Part shown: positions 1 to 8,577 of the stretch, piece after piece
Numbering within the stretch: the first letter of the stretch is position 1
How the letters are laid out: each line of letters opens with the position of its first letter
Origin: Pollutiaquabacter aromativorans
GTDB lineage: Bacteria > Bacteroidota > Bacteroidia > AKYH767-A > 2013-40CM-41-45
NCBI GenBank assembly: GCA_049177215.1
Contig: CP185379.1
Coordinates: forward strand, 1,178,001 to 1,242,000
Direction of reading: 5' to 3'
Length of the DNA: 64,000 nucleotides
Notes under the pieces: generated by a model
Told to the model about the DNA's origin: nothing
The model's database searches: none
The model's input: the letters and a program-made list of their open reading frames with translations, nothing else
Position numbers and translations under genes: made by a program

Positions 1-857
1 ATATCGACGATCACCGAACCCATGCGCATGGCACGGACGGTTTCTTCGGTGACCAGCACCGGAGCTTTCTTGCCGGGAATCAGGGCGGTCGTGATCACCA
101 GGTCGGCTTCGGCCATGTGTTTCGCCACAAGCGCCTGCTGCTTCTTCAGGAACTCCTCGGAAACACCTTTTACGTATCCGCCTTCTATCTTGATGGAATC
201 GTCTCCTTTGACTTCGATGAACTTGCCTCCGAGTGATTCTACCTGTTCTTTGGTCTCCGGTCGGATGTCGGATACTTCAACGATCGCTCCCAGGCGTTTT
301 GCCGTAGCAATGGCCTGCAGGCCGGCGACACCGGCGCCCATAATGACAACTTTGGAAGGCTTAAGCGTACCGGCAGCCGTCATCAACAAGGGAAAGATCT
401 TCCCAAGGGCTGTGGCACCCAACAAAACCGCCTTGTAGCCGGCCAGGTTGGCCTGAGACGACAAAGCATCCATCTTCTGTGCACGGGAAATACGGGGGAT
501 CGCATCGATGGAGAACGCGCTCACGCCCTGCCTGACACAGGCCTCGACTACCGCGGGATTGATCGCAGCGTAAAGGAAACTGATCACGACAGCGCCCTTC
601 TTCAGCTTGGCAATATCGTCAGGTGAAGGCGGATTGACGTTTAAGAGCACATCGGCCGATTGAAGCACCTGTTGGCGGTCTGCCTGTACCTGGGCCCCGG
701 CTTTTTCATAGGCGGAGTCCTCGTAGTAGGCATTCAGGCCGGCGCCTGACTGGACCCGGACTTCGTATCCGGCTTTGATGAGTGTCTGGACAACCTCAGG
801 GGTCAGCGCCACGCGGCGTTCACGATCCTTGGTTTCTTTAGTGACGGCTAAGATCAC
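1..857 (-). CDS. pntA: NAD(P) transhydrogenase subunit alpha, NAD-binding part (partial)
   Basis: This is the PntAA-type soluble NAD(H)-binding part of the proton-translocating transhydrogenase, which couples hydride transfer between NADH and NADP+ to proton movement across the inner membrane. The visible 285 codons begin with a typical family start (VILAVTKETKDRERRVAL), carry the DAIPRISRAQKMD segment, a Rossmann GAGVAG nucleotide loop and the TTALIPGKKAP motif. The start is a GTG at 857, which places the conserved ILAVTKE segment at the N-terminus. The 3' end lies beyond the left edge, so the stop codon and the membrane subunits that normally follow are not seen. Alanine dehydrogenase is a homologue, but the RISRAQKMD segment favours PntA. 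Confidence 0.9.
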   Translation of the reverse strand, partial: MILAVTKETKDRERRVALTPEVVQTLIKAGYEVRVQSGAGLNAYYEDSAYEKAGAQVQADRQQVLQSADVLLNVNPPSPDDIAKLKKGAVVISFLYAAINPAVVEACVRQGVSAFSIDAIPRISRAQKMDALSSQANLAGYKAVLLGATALGKIFPLLMTAAGTLKPSKVVIMGAGVAGLQAIATAKRLGAIVEVSDIRPETKEQVESLGGKFIEVKGDDSIKIEGGYVKGVSEEFLKKQQALVAKHMAEADLVITTALIPGKKAPVLVTEETVRAMRMGSVIVD

Positions 858-961
858 GTTAAAAGCGTTTATCCTTCGGAATTTGGCAGGCAAAGAAACG
901 AATTTTAATGGAATTGGGGGTTAAAATTGGCAGTCCGGGGCGTTGGCCGCGATCGTGTTTG

Positions 962-969
962 TATATTTG
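962..969 (+). promoter_or_regulatory. Bacteroidota -7 box (TATATTTG)
   Basis: An exact match to the Bacteroidota TAnnTTTG element, ending six bases before the ATG at 976. A transcript starting just downstream would be nearly leaderless. A TTG at 943-945 with 16 bases of spacing is a possible -33 element. Confidence 0.5.
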
Positions 970-975
970 TATCCT

Positions 976-1266
976 ATGCTGAAACTCACACAGGCCACCC
1001 TCGACAAACTCGAAGAACTGCTGGTTTTAGGCGGTTATAAGGTTCGTCACGAAAAAGGGAACTTCAAGTCAGGCAGTTGTATCGTCGAAGCTTCGAAGAT
1101 CATCGTTCTCAATAAGTTCTCTCCGGTCGAAGCCAAGGTCAGCTACCTGATCGAAGCGATTCAATCCCTCGAGTTGGATGAGTCCCTGCTGGATGATCGC
1201 TACCGCAAACTGCTTGCGGATGCACGGCAAATGAAACTTCAGCCTTCGGAACAACCCGCTTCCTGA
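976..1266 (+). CDS. Small conserved protein of unknown function (96 aa)
   Basis: I do not recognise a named family. The 96-residue soluble protein starts MLKLTQATLDKLEELL. It is charged, mixed alpha/beta in appearance, has no signal peptide or membrane segment, and ends in a polar tail. A longer reading with a TTG start at 943 is possible, but it would run through the -7 promoter box, so ATG 976 is preferred. The stop is only eight bases before the PhnP-like hydrolase gene, so the two are probably co-transcribed. It may assist or be regulated with that enzyme, but this is inference from position only. Confidence 0.75.
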   Translation: MLKLTQATLDKLEELLVLGGYKVRHEKGNFKSGSCIVEASKIIVLNKFSPVEAKVSYLIEAIQSLELDESLLDDRYRKLLADARQMKLQPSEQPAS

Positions 1267-1274
1267 CCCGAACC

Positions 1275-2036
1275 ATGCGTATCACCTTTCTCGGAACCGG
1301 AACATCACAGGGCGTTCCGATGATCGGTTGCACCTGCCGGGTTTGTACCTCTCCCGATCCCAAAGATAAACGGCTACGGACCAGTGTCCTGGTCGAGGGC
1401 CCGTCCGGAGCCGTAGTCATCGATTCCGGCCCCGATTTCCGACAGCAAATGTTACGTGAATCGGTACGTTCGCTCAATGCGGTAGTTTTCACGCACGAAC
1501 ACAAGGACCATATCGCCGGGCTCGACGATGTCCGGGCCTACAATTACCTCAGTGGTAAACCCATGGAGGTGTATGCGACGGAGCGGGTACAAGAGGCGCT
1601 GAAACGGGAGTTTCACTACGTCTTTTCCAATGTCCAATATCCGGGTATTCCAAGGATCGAACTCTCGACGATTCACCAGGTACCATTCGAAGTTGCGGGA
1701 ATGGTCTTCCAGCCCATCGAGGTCATGCACATGAACCTGCCGGTGCTCGGTTTCAGGATCGGCGATTTCACCTACATCACGGATGCCAATTTCATCCCGG
1801 AACCGGAGTTGGAGAAGATCCGTGGTTCACGCATACTGGTCTTGAACGCGCTCCGGCGGGAAAAACATGTCTCGCATTATACCCTGCAGGAAGCGGTTGA
1901 TTTGATACGTTCCGTTCAACCGGAACAGGCCTTTCTGACCCACCTGTCGCACCAAATGGGCCGGCACGAGGAGATCAATGCGGAACTTCCGGCCGGTATT
2001 CAGTGTGCCTATGACGGACTAAAACTGGACTGCTGA
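1275..2036 (+). CDS. MBL-fold metallo-hydrolase, PhnP-like
   Basis: A 253-residue metallo-beta-lactamase-fold hydrolase. It opens with the family's GTGTSQGVP loop, followed by a CTCRVC cluster (near residues 19-24) like the extra zinc site of PhnP-type phosphodiesterases. The metal motif THEHKDH is at residues 73-79, a conserved D lies in TDANF and a late histidine in LTHLSHQMGRH. PhnP acts on phosphoribosyl 1,2-cyclic phosphate, but no phn genes are nearby. Many Bacteroidota carry this protein as a stand-alone gene, so the true substrate is uncertain. It is probably cytoplasmic and co-transcribed with the small gene just upstream. Confidence 0.85.
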   Translation: MRITFLGTGTSQGVPMIGCTCRVCTSPDPKDKRLRTSVLVEGPSGAVVIDSGPDFRQQMLRESVRSLNAVVFTHEHKDHIAGLDDVRAYNYLSGKPMEVYATERVQEALKREFHYVFSNVQYPGIPRIELSTIHQVPFEVAGMVFQPIEVMHMNLPVLGFRIGDFTYITDANFIPEPELEKIRGSRILVLNALRREKHVSHYTLQEAVDLIRSVQPEQAFLTHLSHQMGRHEEINAELPAGIQCAYDGLKLDC

Positions 2037-2060
2037 GTCGGGAAGTCCCGGATCGAATGC

Positions 2061-2068
2061 TATCTTTG
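2061..2068 (+). promoter_or_regulatory. -7 box for ffh (TATCTTTG)
   Basis: Exact TAnnTTTG match in the 83-base gap before ffh, giving a predicted leader of roughly 45 bases. No clear -33 TTTG is seen at the right distance. Confidence 0.55.
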
Positions 2069-2119
2069 CGGGGGAATTTCAACTTCCACTGGAATTACAT
2101 AACTAATTGAATATCAATC

Positions 2120-3454
2120 ATGTTTGAGAGCTTAAGCGATAAACTTGAAAAGGCTTTTAAACTTCTCAAAGGGGAAGGCCGGATCACGGAAATCAACGTG
2201 GCGGAAACCCTGAAGGAGGTGCGGAAGGCGCTGCTCGACGCGGACGTCAACTATAAAGTCGCCAAGCAATTCACGGATACGGTCAAGGAAAAAGCCCTTG
2301 GTCAGGACGTACTCAAATCCGTTTCTCCCGGCCAATTGTTGGTCAAGATCGCGCACGATGAACTCGCCCAGTTGATGGGGGGCTCCAAATCGGAAGTTGA
2401 CCTGAACGGCAACCCGACGATCATCCTGATGTCGGGTCTCCAGGGTTCCGGTAAAACGACGCTCTCCGGCAAGCTGGCCAACTTCCTTAAGTCAAAAAAG
2501 CAGAAACTCCCTTTACTGGTTGCCTGCGACGTTTACCGCCCTGCCGCTATTGATCAGCTCAAAGTGCTGGGCGAACAGATCGAGGTGCCCGTTTACAGCG
2601 AGCCCGGCAATCAGGACCCCATTACCATTGCGCAGAACGGTATCCGGTACGCGAAGGAGCATAACCGTAACGTCGTCATCATCGATACCGCGGGTCGCCT
2701 GGCGATCGACGAAGAGATGATGGACGAGATCGCCCGGATCAAGTCGGCGATTCAGCCGAACGAGATCCTGTTCGTGGTCGATTCCATGACCGGTCAGGAC
2801 GCCGTCAATACCGCCAAAGCGTTCAACGACCGACTCGATTTCAACGGCGTGGTGCTGACGAAACTGGATGGTGATACCCGTGGCGGTGCCGCCCTTTCCA
2901 TCAAGTCTGTCGTCAATAAGCCGATCAAATTCGTCGGTACCGGGGAAAAACTCGATGCCCTCGACATCTTCTATCCTGAGCGGATGGCGGATCGTATCCT
3001 CGGAATGGGGGATATCGTTTCGCTCGTCGAAAAGGCCCAGGAACAGTTCGATGCCGAAGAAGCTGCAAGGCTGCAGAAGAAGATACAGAAGAACCAGTTC
3101 AGCTTCAACGATTTCTACCAGCAGATCCAGCAGATCAAGAAGATGGGCAACATGAAGGATCTACTCGGCATGATACCCGGGGTCGGTAAAGCGGTTCGCG
3201 ATATCGACATCAGCAACGATTCATTCAAGCAGATCGAAGCCATCATCCAATCCATGACCATGCAGGAGCGGGAGAACCCCGCTATCCTGAGTGGAAGTCG
3301 CCGTAACCGGATCGCCAAAGGAAGCGGAACCACGATTCAGGATGTCAACCGCCTCATCAAGCAATTCGACGAAATGCGCAAGATGATGAAAGTCTTCTCC
3401 AACAAGGACCAGGCTGCCCGGTTGATGCGCAACATGCCGAAGATGCCGCGATAA
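2120..3454 (+). CDS. ffh: Signal recognition particle protein Ffh
   Basis: Ffh is the GTPase of the bacterial SRP. It binds 4.5S RNA and the signal sequences of nascent inner-membrane proteins and docks with FtsY. The 444-residue protein has the N-terminal helical bundle, a G domain with GLQGSGKTT at 106-114, DTAGR at 189-193 and TKLDGD at 247-252, and a methionine-rich M domain (about 300-444) with SRRNRIAKGSGT, the RNA-binding region. Length is normal. It is preceded by its own promoter box and followed 12 bases later by folD, so the two may share a transcript. Confidence 0.97.
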   Translation: MFESLSDKLEKAFKLLKGEGRITEINVAETLKEVRKALLDADVNYKVAKQFTDTVKEKALGQDVLKSVSPGQLLVKIAHDELAQLMGGSKSEVDLNGNPTIILMSGLQGSGKTTLSGKLANFLKSKKQKLPLLVACDVYRPAAIDQLKVLGEQIEVPVYSEPGNQDPITIAQNGIRYAKEHNRNVVIIDTAGRLAIDEEMMDEIARIKSAIQPNEILFVVDSMTGQDAVNTAKAFNDRLDFNGVVLTKLDGDTRGGAALSIKSVVNKPIKFVGTGEKLDALDIFYPERMADRILGMGDIVSLVEKAQEQFDAEEAARLQKKIQKNQFSFNDFYQQIQQIKKMGNMKDLLGMIPGVGKAVRDIDISNDSFKQIEAIIQSMTMQERENPAILSGSRRNRIAKGSGTTIQDVNRLIKQFDEMRKMMKVFSNKDQAARLMRNMPKMPR

Positions 3455-3466
3455 ACAGAATCATCC

Positions 3467-4426
3467 ATGAACCTTTCCCAAAGTCCGATGCCCGACGCCG
3501 CGAACCTTCCCACCACCACACCGGACGGGACCACGCGTGATCGGGCGGTGTTGCTTGACGGGAAGGTGGTCTCCGCCAGCATCCGGGAAGAGATCGCAGC
3601 CGAGGTGCGCGAGCTGATCGCCAACGGCGGGAGGGCGCCGAAACTGGTCGCCATCCTGGTTGGAAACGACGGCGCTTCTGAAACCTACGTCGCGAGCAAG
3701 ATCCGGAACTGCGGTCTGGTCGGATTCGACAGTGCAGTGGAGCGATACGATGCATCGATCAGCGAACAATTTCTGCTGGAAAGGATCAGCCTGTTGAATG
3801 ATGATCCCGGCATTGACGGGATCCTGGTGCAACTACCGCTTCCCAAGCACATCAGTGTTCAGAAGGTGACGGAAGCGATACGTCCGGAGAAGGACGTCGA
3901 CGGTTTTCATCCCGTCAATGTCGGCCGCATGGTGCAAAACCTTCCCTGCTTTTTACCGGCGACACCTTACGGTATTCTGCTCTTGCTGCAACATTACGGG
4001 ATCCGTACGGAGGGTTTGCATTGCGTAGTCGTAGGGCGGAGCAATATCGTCGGTATGCCGGCCAGCATCCTCTTTTCACGAAATGCTGAACCCGGAAATT
4101 GTACCGTAACACTGGCACACAGCAGAACCCGCGACCTTGCCGGACACTGCCGCAAAGCCGATATCATCGTAGCAGCGCTGGGTAAGCCCCGGTTCATCAA
4201 AGCCGACATGGTAAAGGACGGAGCAATCGTTGTGGACGTCGGCATTACCCGAGTACCGGCGCCGGAAACGAAAAGCGGATTCCGCATCGTCGGAGACGTC
4301 GACTTTGAAGCCGTAGCACCCAAATGCAGTTACATCAGTCCGGTACCGGGTGGAGTCGGGTTGATGACCATCATCGGTCTCTTGAAGAATACGCTGCGGG
4401 CAGCGCGCAAAGAAGTGCGCTTCTGA
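3467..4426 (+). CDS. folD: Bifunctional methylenetetrahydrofolate dehydrogenase/cyclohydrolase
   Basis: FolD interconverts 5,10-methylene-, methenyl- and 10-formyl-tetrahydrofolate, supplying one-carbon units for purines and formyl-Met. The signatures are present: YVASK with the catalytic Lys at residue 78, QLPLPKHI, PEKDVDGFHP, the cofactor loop GRSNIVGMP and the C-terminal PVPGGVG. The protein is 319 residues, about 25 longer than usual, because of a Ser/Pro/Thr-rich N-terminal extension before the conserved LLDGK segment. No better internal ATG exists close to that segment, so the long form was kept. It is followed 20 bases later by queE. Confidence 0.95.
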   Translation: MNLSQSPMPDAANLPTTTPDGTTRDRAVLLDGKVVSASIREEIAAEVRELIANGGRAPKLVAILVGNDGASETYVASKIRNCGLVGFDSAVERYDASISEQFLLERISLLNDDPGIDGILVQLPLPKHISVQKVTEAIRPEKDVDGFHPVNVGRMVQNLPCFLPATPYGILLLLQHYGIRTEGLHCVVVGRSNIVGMPASILFSRNAEPGNCTVTLAHSRTRDLAGHCRKADIIVAALGKPRFIKADMVKDGAIVVDVGITRVPAPETKSGFRIVGDVDFEAVAPKCSYISPVPGGVGLMTIIGLLKNTLRAARKEVRF

Positions 4427-4446
4427 CCCCACAAAATTCCTGTTAC

Positions 4447-5070
4447 ATGCAACCATCCGATCCAGCCAACGGATCCCGGCTTCCGGTCATGGAGCACTAT
4501 TTCACCATCCAGGGTGAAGGCGCAAATACCGGTCAGGCCGCGTATTTCATTCGCCTCGGCGGTTGTGATGTTGGATGCGTATGGTGCGATGTCAAGGAAT
4601 CCTGGGACGCTTCCGTGCATCCGGTATACACCCTGGAAACCATCGTGGGTTGGGTAAAGGACGCGGGTGCAAGACGGGCGGTCATCACCGGCGGAGAACC
4701 TTGCATGTATGAGCTGGATGGCCTGACTGCTCGGCTCCGACAGGAAGGGATCGCAACATATCTTGAAACATCGGGTGCTTATACGATCAGCGGGACCTGG
4801 GATTGGATCTGTGTCTCTCCAAAGAAGTTCAAACCGGTTCTTCCTGCATCGCTGGCCAAAGCGAATGAATTGAAAGTGGTGGTTTTCAACCGCCACGACT
4901 TGTCCTGGGCACAGGAACAGGCTTCCGGGACCTCCGCAGGAACGAGGCTCTTCTTACAGCCGGAGTACAGTGTGCGGGATAAAGTACTTCCCGAGATCAT
5001 TGCCTTCGTCAAACGTCACCCGGAATGGACGATTTCCCTGCAAACGCACAAGTTCATGCAGATTCCCTGA
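4447..5070 (+). CDS. queE: 7-carboxy-7-deazaguanine synthase
   Basis: QueE is a radical SAM enzyme that makes 7-carboxy-7-deazaguanine from 6-carboxytetrahydropterin in queuosine biosynthesis. The 207-residue protein has the substrate segment HYFTIQGEG, then C40-x3-C44-x2-C47 for the 4Fe-4S cluster, with the Bacteroidota-typical GGCDVGCVWCD context, and ITGGEP for SAM binding. ATG 4447 was chosen. Frame-open sequence upstream belongs to folD's coding region and carries no family similarity. No other queuosine genes are in the window. Confidence 0.93.
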   Translation: MQPSDPANGSRLPVMEHYFTIQGEGANTGQAAYFIRLGGCDVGCVWCDVKESWDASVHPVYTLETIVGWVKDAGARRAVITGGEPCMYELDGLTARLRQEGIATYLETSGAYTISGTWDWICVSPKKFKPVLPASLAKANELKVVVFNRHDLSWAQEQASGTSAGTRLFLQPEYSVRDKVLPEIIAFVKRHPEWTISLQTHKFMQIP

Positions 5071-5122
5071 TGGTTTGTTGAAAATCGGTTCTTTCGAGCA
5101 ATCGACAGGATGGGCGTGGCAA

Positions 5123-5130
5123 TATCTTTG
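5123..5130 (+). promoter_or_regulatory. -7 box (TATCTTTG)
   Basis: Exact TAnnTTTG match 26 bases upstream of the ATG at 5157. It supports 5157 rather than an upstream TTG in the same frame as the start of the PorE-like gene. Confidence 0.5.
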
Positions 5131-5156
5131 AAGTGTTAGCATTCGAAACCCGCTTC

Positions 5157-7130
5157 ATGATCCCTTCCCGCAGGCTGCATTTCCTGTTCATTTTTCTGCT
5201 CACTTCGATTTCCCTCTTTGCTCAAAAGGAGCCGAAGTATACGTCAACCGATTCCCGCGCTATCCGTGCATTCGAAACGGCCGGAGGCTATTACGACTCC
5301 CGTCAGGATGAGCAGGCGCTGAAGTTTTTACAAGGCGCGATCGACGCCGACCCGAATTTTGTGGAAGCCTACATGATGCGGGCGAATATCCTCACCGATC
5401 AACGATTGTATCCGCAAGCCATAGCGGCATACAAGAAGGCCATTGAAATCAATCCTGATTTCTTTCCGAACAATTATTACTCCCTTGCCAGAGTCGAATT
5501 CAGTGAAGGCCTCTACAGCGATGCCCGCACACACCTCGACAAGTTTCTGACTTACCCGAAAATCAATACCGGCCTGGCAGCAAAGGCCAGACAATTGTCG
5601 ACGAGTTGTGCCTTTGCCGAGCAAGCTGTGAAGTCGCCCGTCCCGTTCAAGCCGGTGAATATGGGTTCCGCCATCAACACTCCGGAAGAAGAGTACTTCC
5701 CGGCGATTACCGCCGACGGGGCAACCTTCCTGTTCACGCGGCGCTCGCGCTTTCGGGATCCTGCCGGCAGAGCGAACAAACAAGAGGACTTCTATGTAAG
5801 TCACAAAAATGCCGACGGAAACTGGTCGGATGCGGCTCCGGTAGCAGAGATCAACACCAGTGGCAATGAAGGCGCTCCGGCGCTTTCGGCGGACGGGCAG
5901 TACTTGTTCTTCACTGCTTGCGAAGAGATGCTCTCCAATGACGCTCGAAAGACCAAAGGAAGCTGCGACCTTTTCCTGACCAAGAAAGTCGGGGATCGAT
6001 TCGGGCCGGTGCGTAATCTGGAGATGCCCATCAATACGGGCGCATGGGAAAGTCAGCCGTCTTTTTCATCGGATGGTCGTACCCTGTACTTCGTTCGCGC
6101 GATCACCGGAAGCGATGGTCGTCGCCAGCGCGATATTTTGATGACGCGCATTGGAGACAATTCAGCCTGGACCGAACCGGTTTCTGTCAGCGATAAGATC
6201 AATACTGCTGGTGATGAAATGTCGGTTTTCATTCACCCCGACGATCAGACGCTCTATTTCACTTCCGACGGGCATCCGGGCATGGGTGGTCTCGATATTT
6301 TCCTCGCTCGCCGCCAGCCCGATGGAAGCTGGAGCGAACCGGTCAACCTGGGATATCCGATCAATACCGGCGCCGATGAGAATTCACTCCTCGTCAGCCC
6401 CGATGGTAAGCTGGGTTTTTTCGCCTCGGACAGGGCAGGTGGTTACGGACAACTTGACCTGTATCAATTCGAACTTCCGGAATCGATGCGACCGGTACCC
6501 GTTACCTACATGAAAGGAAAAGTCTACGATGCTGACACGAAGAAACCACTGGCGGCCGGCTTTGAGTTGATCGACCTCGCGACGCGTAAGACGGTCGTCA
6601 GCTCGACATCGAACGTCGGAAGCGGTGAGTACCTGGTGTGTCTGCCTTCGGGTAAGAGCTACGCGCTCAACGTTGCCAAGGATGGTTATCTGTTCTATTC
6701 GGAAACATTCCGACTCGACGATCCCAAGGCTGCATCCGATCCCCTGGTAAAGGATATTCCGTTGAAACCGATCCGTGTTGGTGAAAGTGTCGTTTTGAAG
6801 AACATCTTTTTCGAGTTCGACAAATTCGATCTCAAAGACGAGTCACGAGCGGAATTGTCGAAAGTGGTGGCCTTTCTTCAAAAGAACAGCAAAGTCCGGG
6901 TTGAGATCGGCGGACATACCGACAATGTCGGGAGTAAGACCTATAACCTCAATCTGTCAGACAAGCGGGCAAAGGCCGTATACGACTATCTGGTGGGACA
7001 GGGGATACCTGCTTCCCGCATGAGTTCAAAGGGATACGGGGATGCCAAGCCGATCGCCGACAATGCCTCGGAACAGGGGCGTGCACAGAACCGTCGCACC
7101 GAGTTCACGATCGTTGCCGTGGATCAATGA
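5157..7130 (+). CDS. PorE-like outer-membrane protein: TPR, PD40 propeller, CRD, OmpA domain
   Basis: A 657-residue secreted protein with a signal peptide (MIPSRRLHFLFIFLL...LFAQ). Domains in order are TPR repeats (about 45-150), PD40/WD40-like propeller blades with repeated DGxTLYF/LYFTSDG motifs (about 170-440), a carboxypeptidase-regulatory-like fold (about 455-530) and a C-terminal OmpA domain with GGHTDNVG and NRRTEF for peptidoglycan binding. This is the domain order of PorE, a T9SS component that links the outer-membrane machinery to peptidoglycan. PorE of Porphyromonas is a lipoprotein, whereas no lipobox cysteine is visible here. It may therefore be a PorE paralogue, as this architecture is common in Bacteroidota. 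Confidence 0.8.
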   Translation: MIPSRRLHFLFIFLLTSISLFAQKEPKYTSTDSRAIRAFETAGGYYDSRQDEQALKFLQGAIDADPNFVEAYMMRANILTDQRLYPQAIAAYKKAIEINPDFFPNNYYSLARVEFSEGLYSDARTHLDKFLTYPKINTGLAAKARQLSTSCAFAEQAVKSPVPFKPVNMGSAINTPEEEYFPAITADGATFLFTRRSRFRDPAGRANKQEDFYVSHKNADGNWSDAAPVAEINTSGNEGAPALSADGQYLFFTACEEMLSNDARKTKGSCDLFLTKKVGDRFGPVRNLEMPINTGAWESQPSFSSDGRTLYFVRAITGSDGRRQRDILMTRIGDNSAWTEPVSVSDKINTAGDEMSVFIHPDDQTLYFTSDGHPGMGGLDIFLARRQPDGSWSEPVNLGYPINTGADENSLLVSPDGKLGFFASDRAGGYGQLDLYQFELPESMRPVPVTYMKGKVYDADTKKPLAAGFELIDLATRKTVVSSTSNVGSGEYLVCLPSGKSYALNVAKDGYLFYSETFRLDDPKAASDPLVKDIPLKPIRVGESVVLKNIFFEFDKFDLKDESRAELSKVVAFLQKNSKVRVEIGGHTDNVGSKTYNLNLSDKRAKAVYDYLVGQGIPASRMSSKGYGDAKPIADNASEQGRAQNRRTEFTIVAVDQ

Positions 7131-8563
7131 TCCCCGCTGATCATCACTTTTCGGATCATCCAGTCGTTATCCTGGTAGCGACAGCCAAGCAGATAGATGC
7201 CGGCAGACTGACTGGTAATCGCCAGGTTGATTTCCTTCCTGTTCGGGTACTGGCGTAGGACAATGCGTCCGGAAAGATCCGTCAGTACGATCTCCTGAAG
7301 CGGGACAGCGCTGGAAACTGTCAATTCCTGATTGGAACGGACAGGATTCGGATAAACCATCAAGTTGTTTTTCGATAATTCCGATACGCCAATTACCGTG
7401 TTGTTCGTGCTTTCCAAAGCGGAATCGGTACGCACGACAAAAAGCGTCTGCTGGTCAACCGGAAAGGAATTGCTGTAACCGGTCAGGATCACGCCACCAA
7501 ATTCGCCGGGAATACAGCTTCGCACCTGATCCCCTTCGGGACCACCATAAGTTTTTCCGATCAGGAAGTTACCGGCACCGTCGAAGGTGATCAATTGAAA
7601 ATCGCGAGCACCCTGACCGAAGGTTGCGGTAGTGGCACCGCAAAACAGGGTGTCGTTTCGGATGAATACATCATCAAAACCGTCGTAGGTGGAATCGCCG
7701 CCGGCAATGTTCGTCCAGGCAAGGGAGCCAGCGTTATCCATCCGGCCGATCATGTTCTGATCAAAGCCATTGGTGCTAAGGGTCAACCGGCCGGCAAAGA
7801 GGTAGTCCCCATTGGGGAACTGGTCGAGGCCACAGATCCGTTCGGCATGTCCGTAGTCGATTCTCCTGTTCCAGATCGTATCCAGCGAGGCGTCGCACAA
7901 GCCAAGCCAGGCATCATCCGGGTTGTTCGGCCCGGTACCGTAGTAACCCCCCAAGAGAATCTTTCCGTCGGACAGGACTTTCACTTTATTCACAAAACAC
8001 TCTTCGCCGATGGGTAGGATGCGCGTTGAGGCGATGGATCCATCCGGTAATGCCTTTACGATCCAGGGTTGTGCCAACGAGGATCCATTCCCATAGGAAT
8101 AGCCGGCGAATACGACCGTATCTCCGATCCCGGCGCACTGTGAAGTAAGGAAGTCCCAGGATCCTGTACCAACATGCCGCGTCCATAAGGTATCGCCAGC
8201 CGCATCCACGCGAAGGATATAGCCGTCGTAGTCGCTTGTCAAGTTGAAGCTGTTGCTGTACCCGCCGATCATCAGCGTCTGGTCGGCTAACAGCGTGAGG
8301 CCTGTTCCTTGTTCAACACCGCCGCCGCCATACGAACGTTGCCAGCGGAAATTCCCCGCACTATCGGTGCAAAGCAGATAAATGTTTGACTGTGACAGGT
8401 TGTTGTCATTGGTCGTGCCGGCGAAATATAGATCGTGATTCGCTGCGATGGCTGCTGCTTTCCCCTCGTTCTGACTTCCCATGGCATACGAATGCTGGAA
8501 GGCGGGCTGAGCGAAGGCTGCACTCTTGAGCAGCAACAGGAAAGCGAGGAAACGACCCTTCAT
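7124..8563 (-). CDS. Secreted propeller-like protein with T9SS sorting domain
   Basis: A 479-residue protein with a signal peptide (MKGRFLAFLLLLKSAAFAQ). The body consists of repeated units containing W.R.YGG.. and GGYSNSF.-type strands, suggesting a beta-propeller. The same repeat style occurs in the protein at 50314. The C-terminus (from about residue 400) reads VYPNPVRSNQEL ... LSGRIVL ... AGIYLL ... RKVMIS, a type A T9SS sorting domain, so it should be exported across the outer membrane and anchored or released. Its 3' end overlaps the convergent PorE-like gene by seven bases. Ligand or activity is unknown. Confidence 0.8.
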   Translation of the reverse strand: MKGRFLAFLLLLKSAAFAQPAFQHSYAMGSQNEGKAAAIAANHDLYFAGTTNDNNLSQSNIYLLCTDSAGNFRWQRSYGGGGVEQGTGLTLLADQTLMIGGYSNSFNLTSDYDGYILRVDAAGDTLWTRHVGTGSWDFLTSQCAGIGDTVVFAGYSYGNGSSLAQPWIVKALPDGSIASTRILPIGEECFVNKVKVLSDGKILLGGYYGTGPNNPDDAWLGLCDASLDTIWNRRIDYGHAERICGLDQFPNGDYLFAGRLTLSTNGFDQNMIGRMDNAGSLAWTNIAGGDSTYDGFDDVFIRNDTLFCGATTATFGQGARDFQLITFDGAGNFLIGKTYGGPEGDQVRSCIPGEFGGVILTGYSNSFPVDQQTLFVVRTDSALESTNNTVIGVSELSKNNLMVYPNPVRSNQELTVSSAVPLQEIVLTDLSGRIVLRQYPNRKEINLAITSQSAGIYLLGCRYQDNDWMIRKVMISGDH

Positions 8564-8577
8564 ACGATGGTGTTTTT

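Noticed and set aside
22..438. Plus-strand open frame near the left edge
   Set aside because: Antisense to pntA, whose motifs read clearly on the minus strand.
4324..4446. 41-codon upstream extension of queE
   Set aside because: It is out-of-frame folD sequence and lacks QueE similarity. ATG 4447 fits the family.
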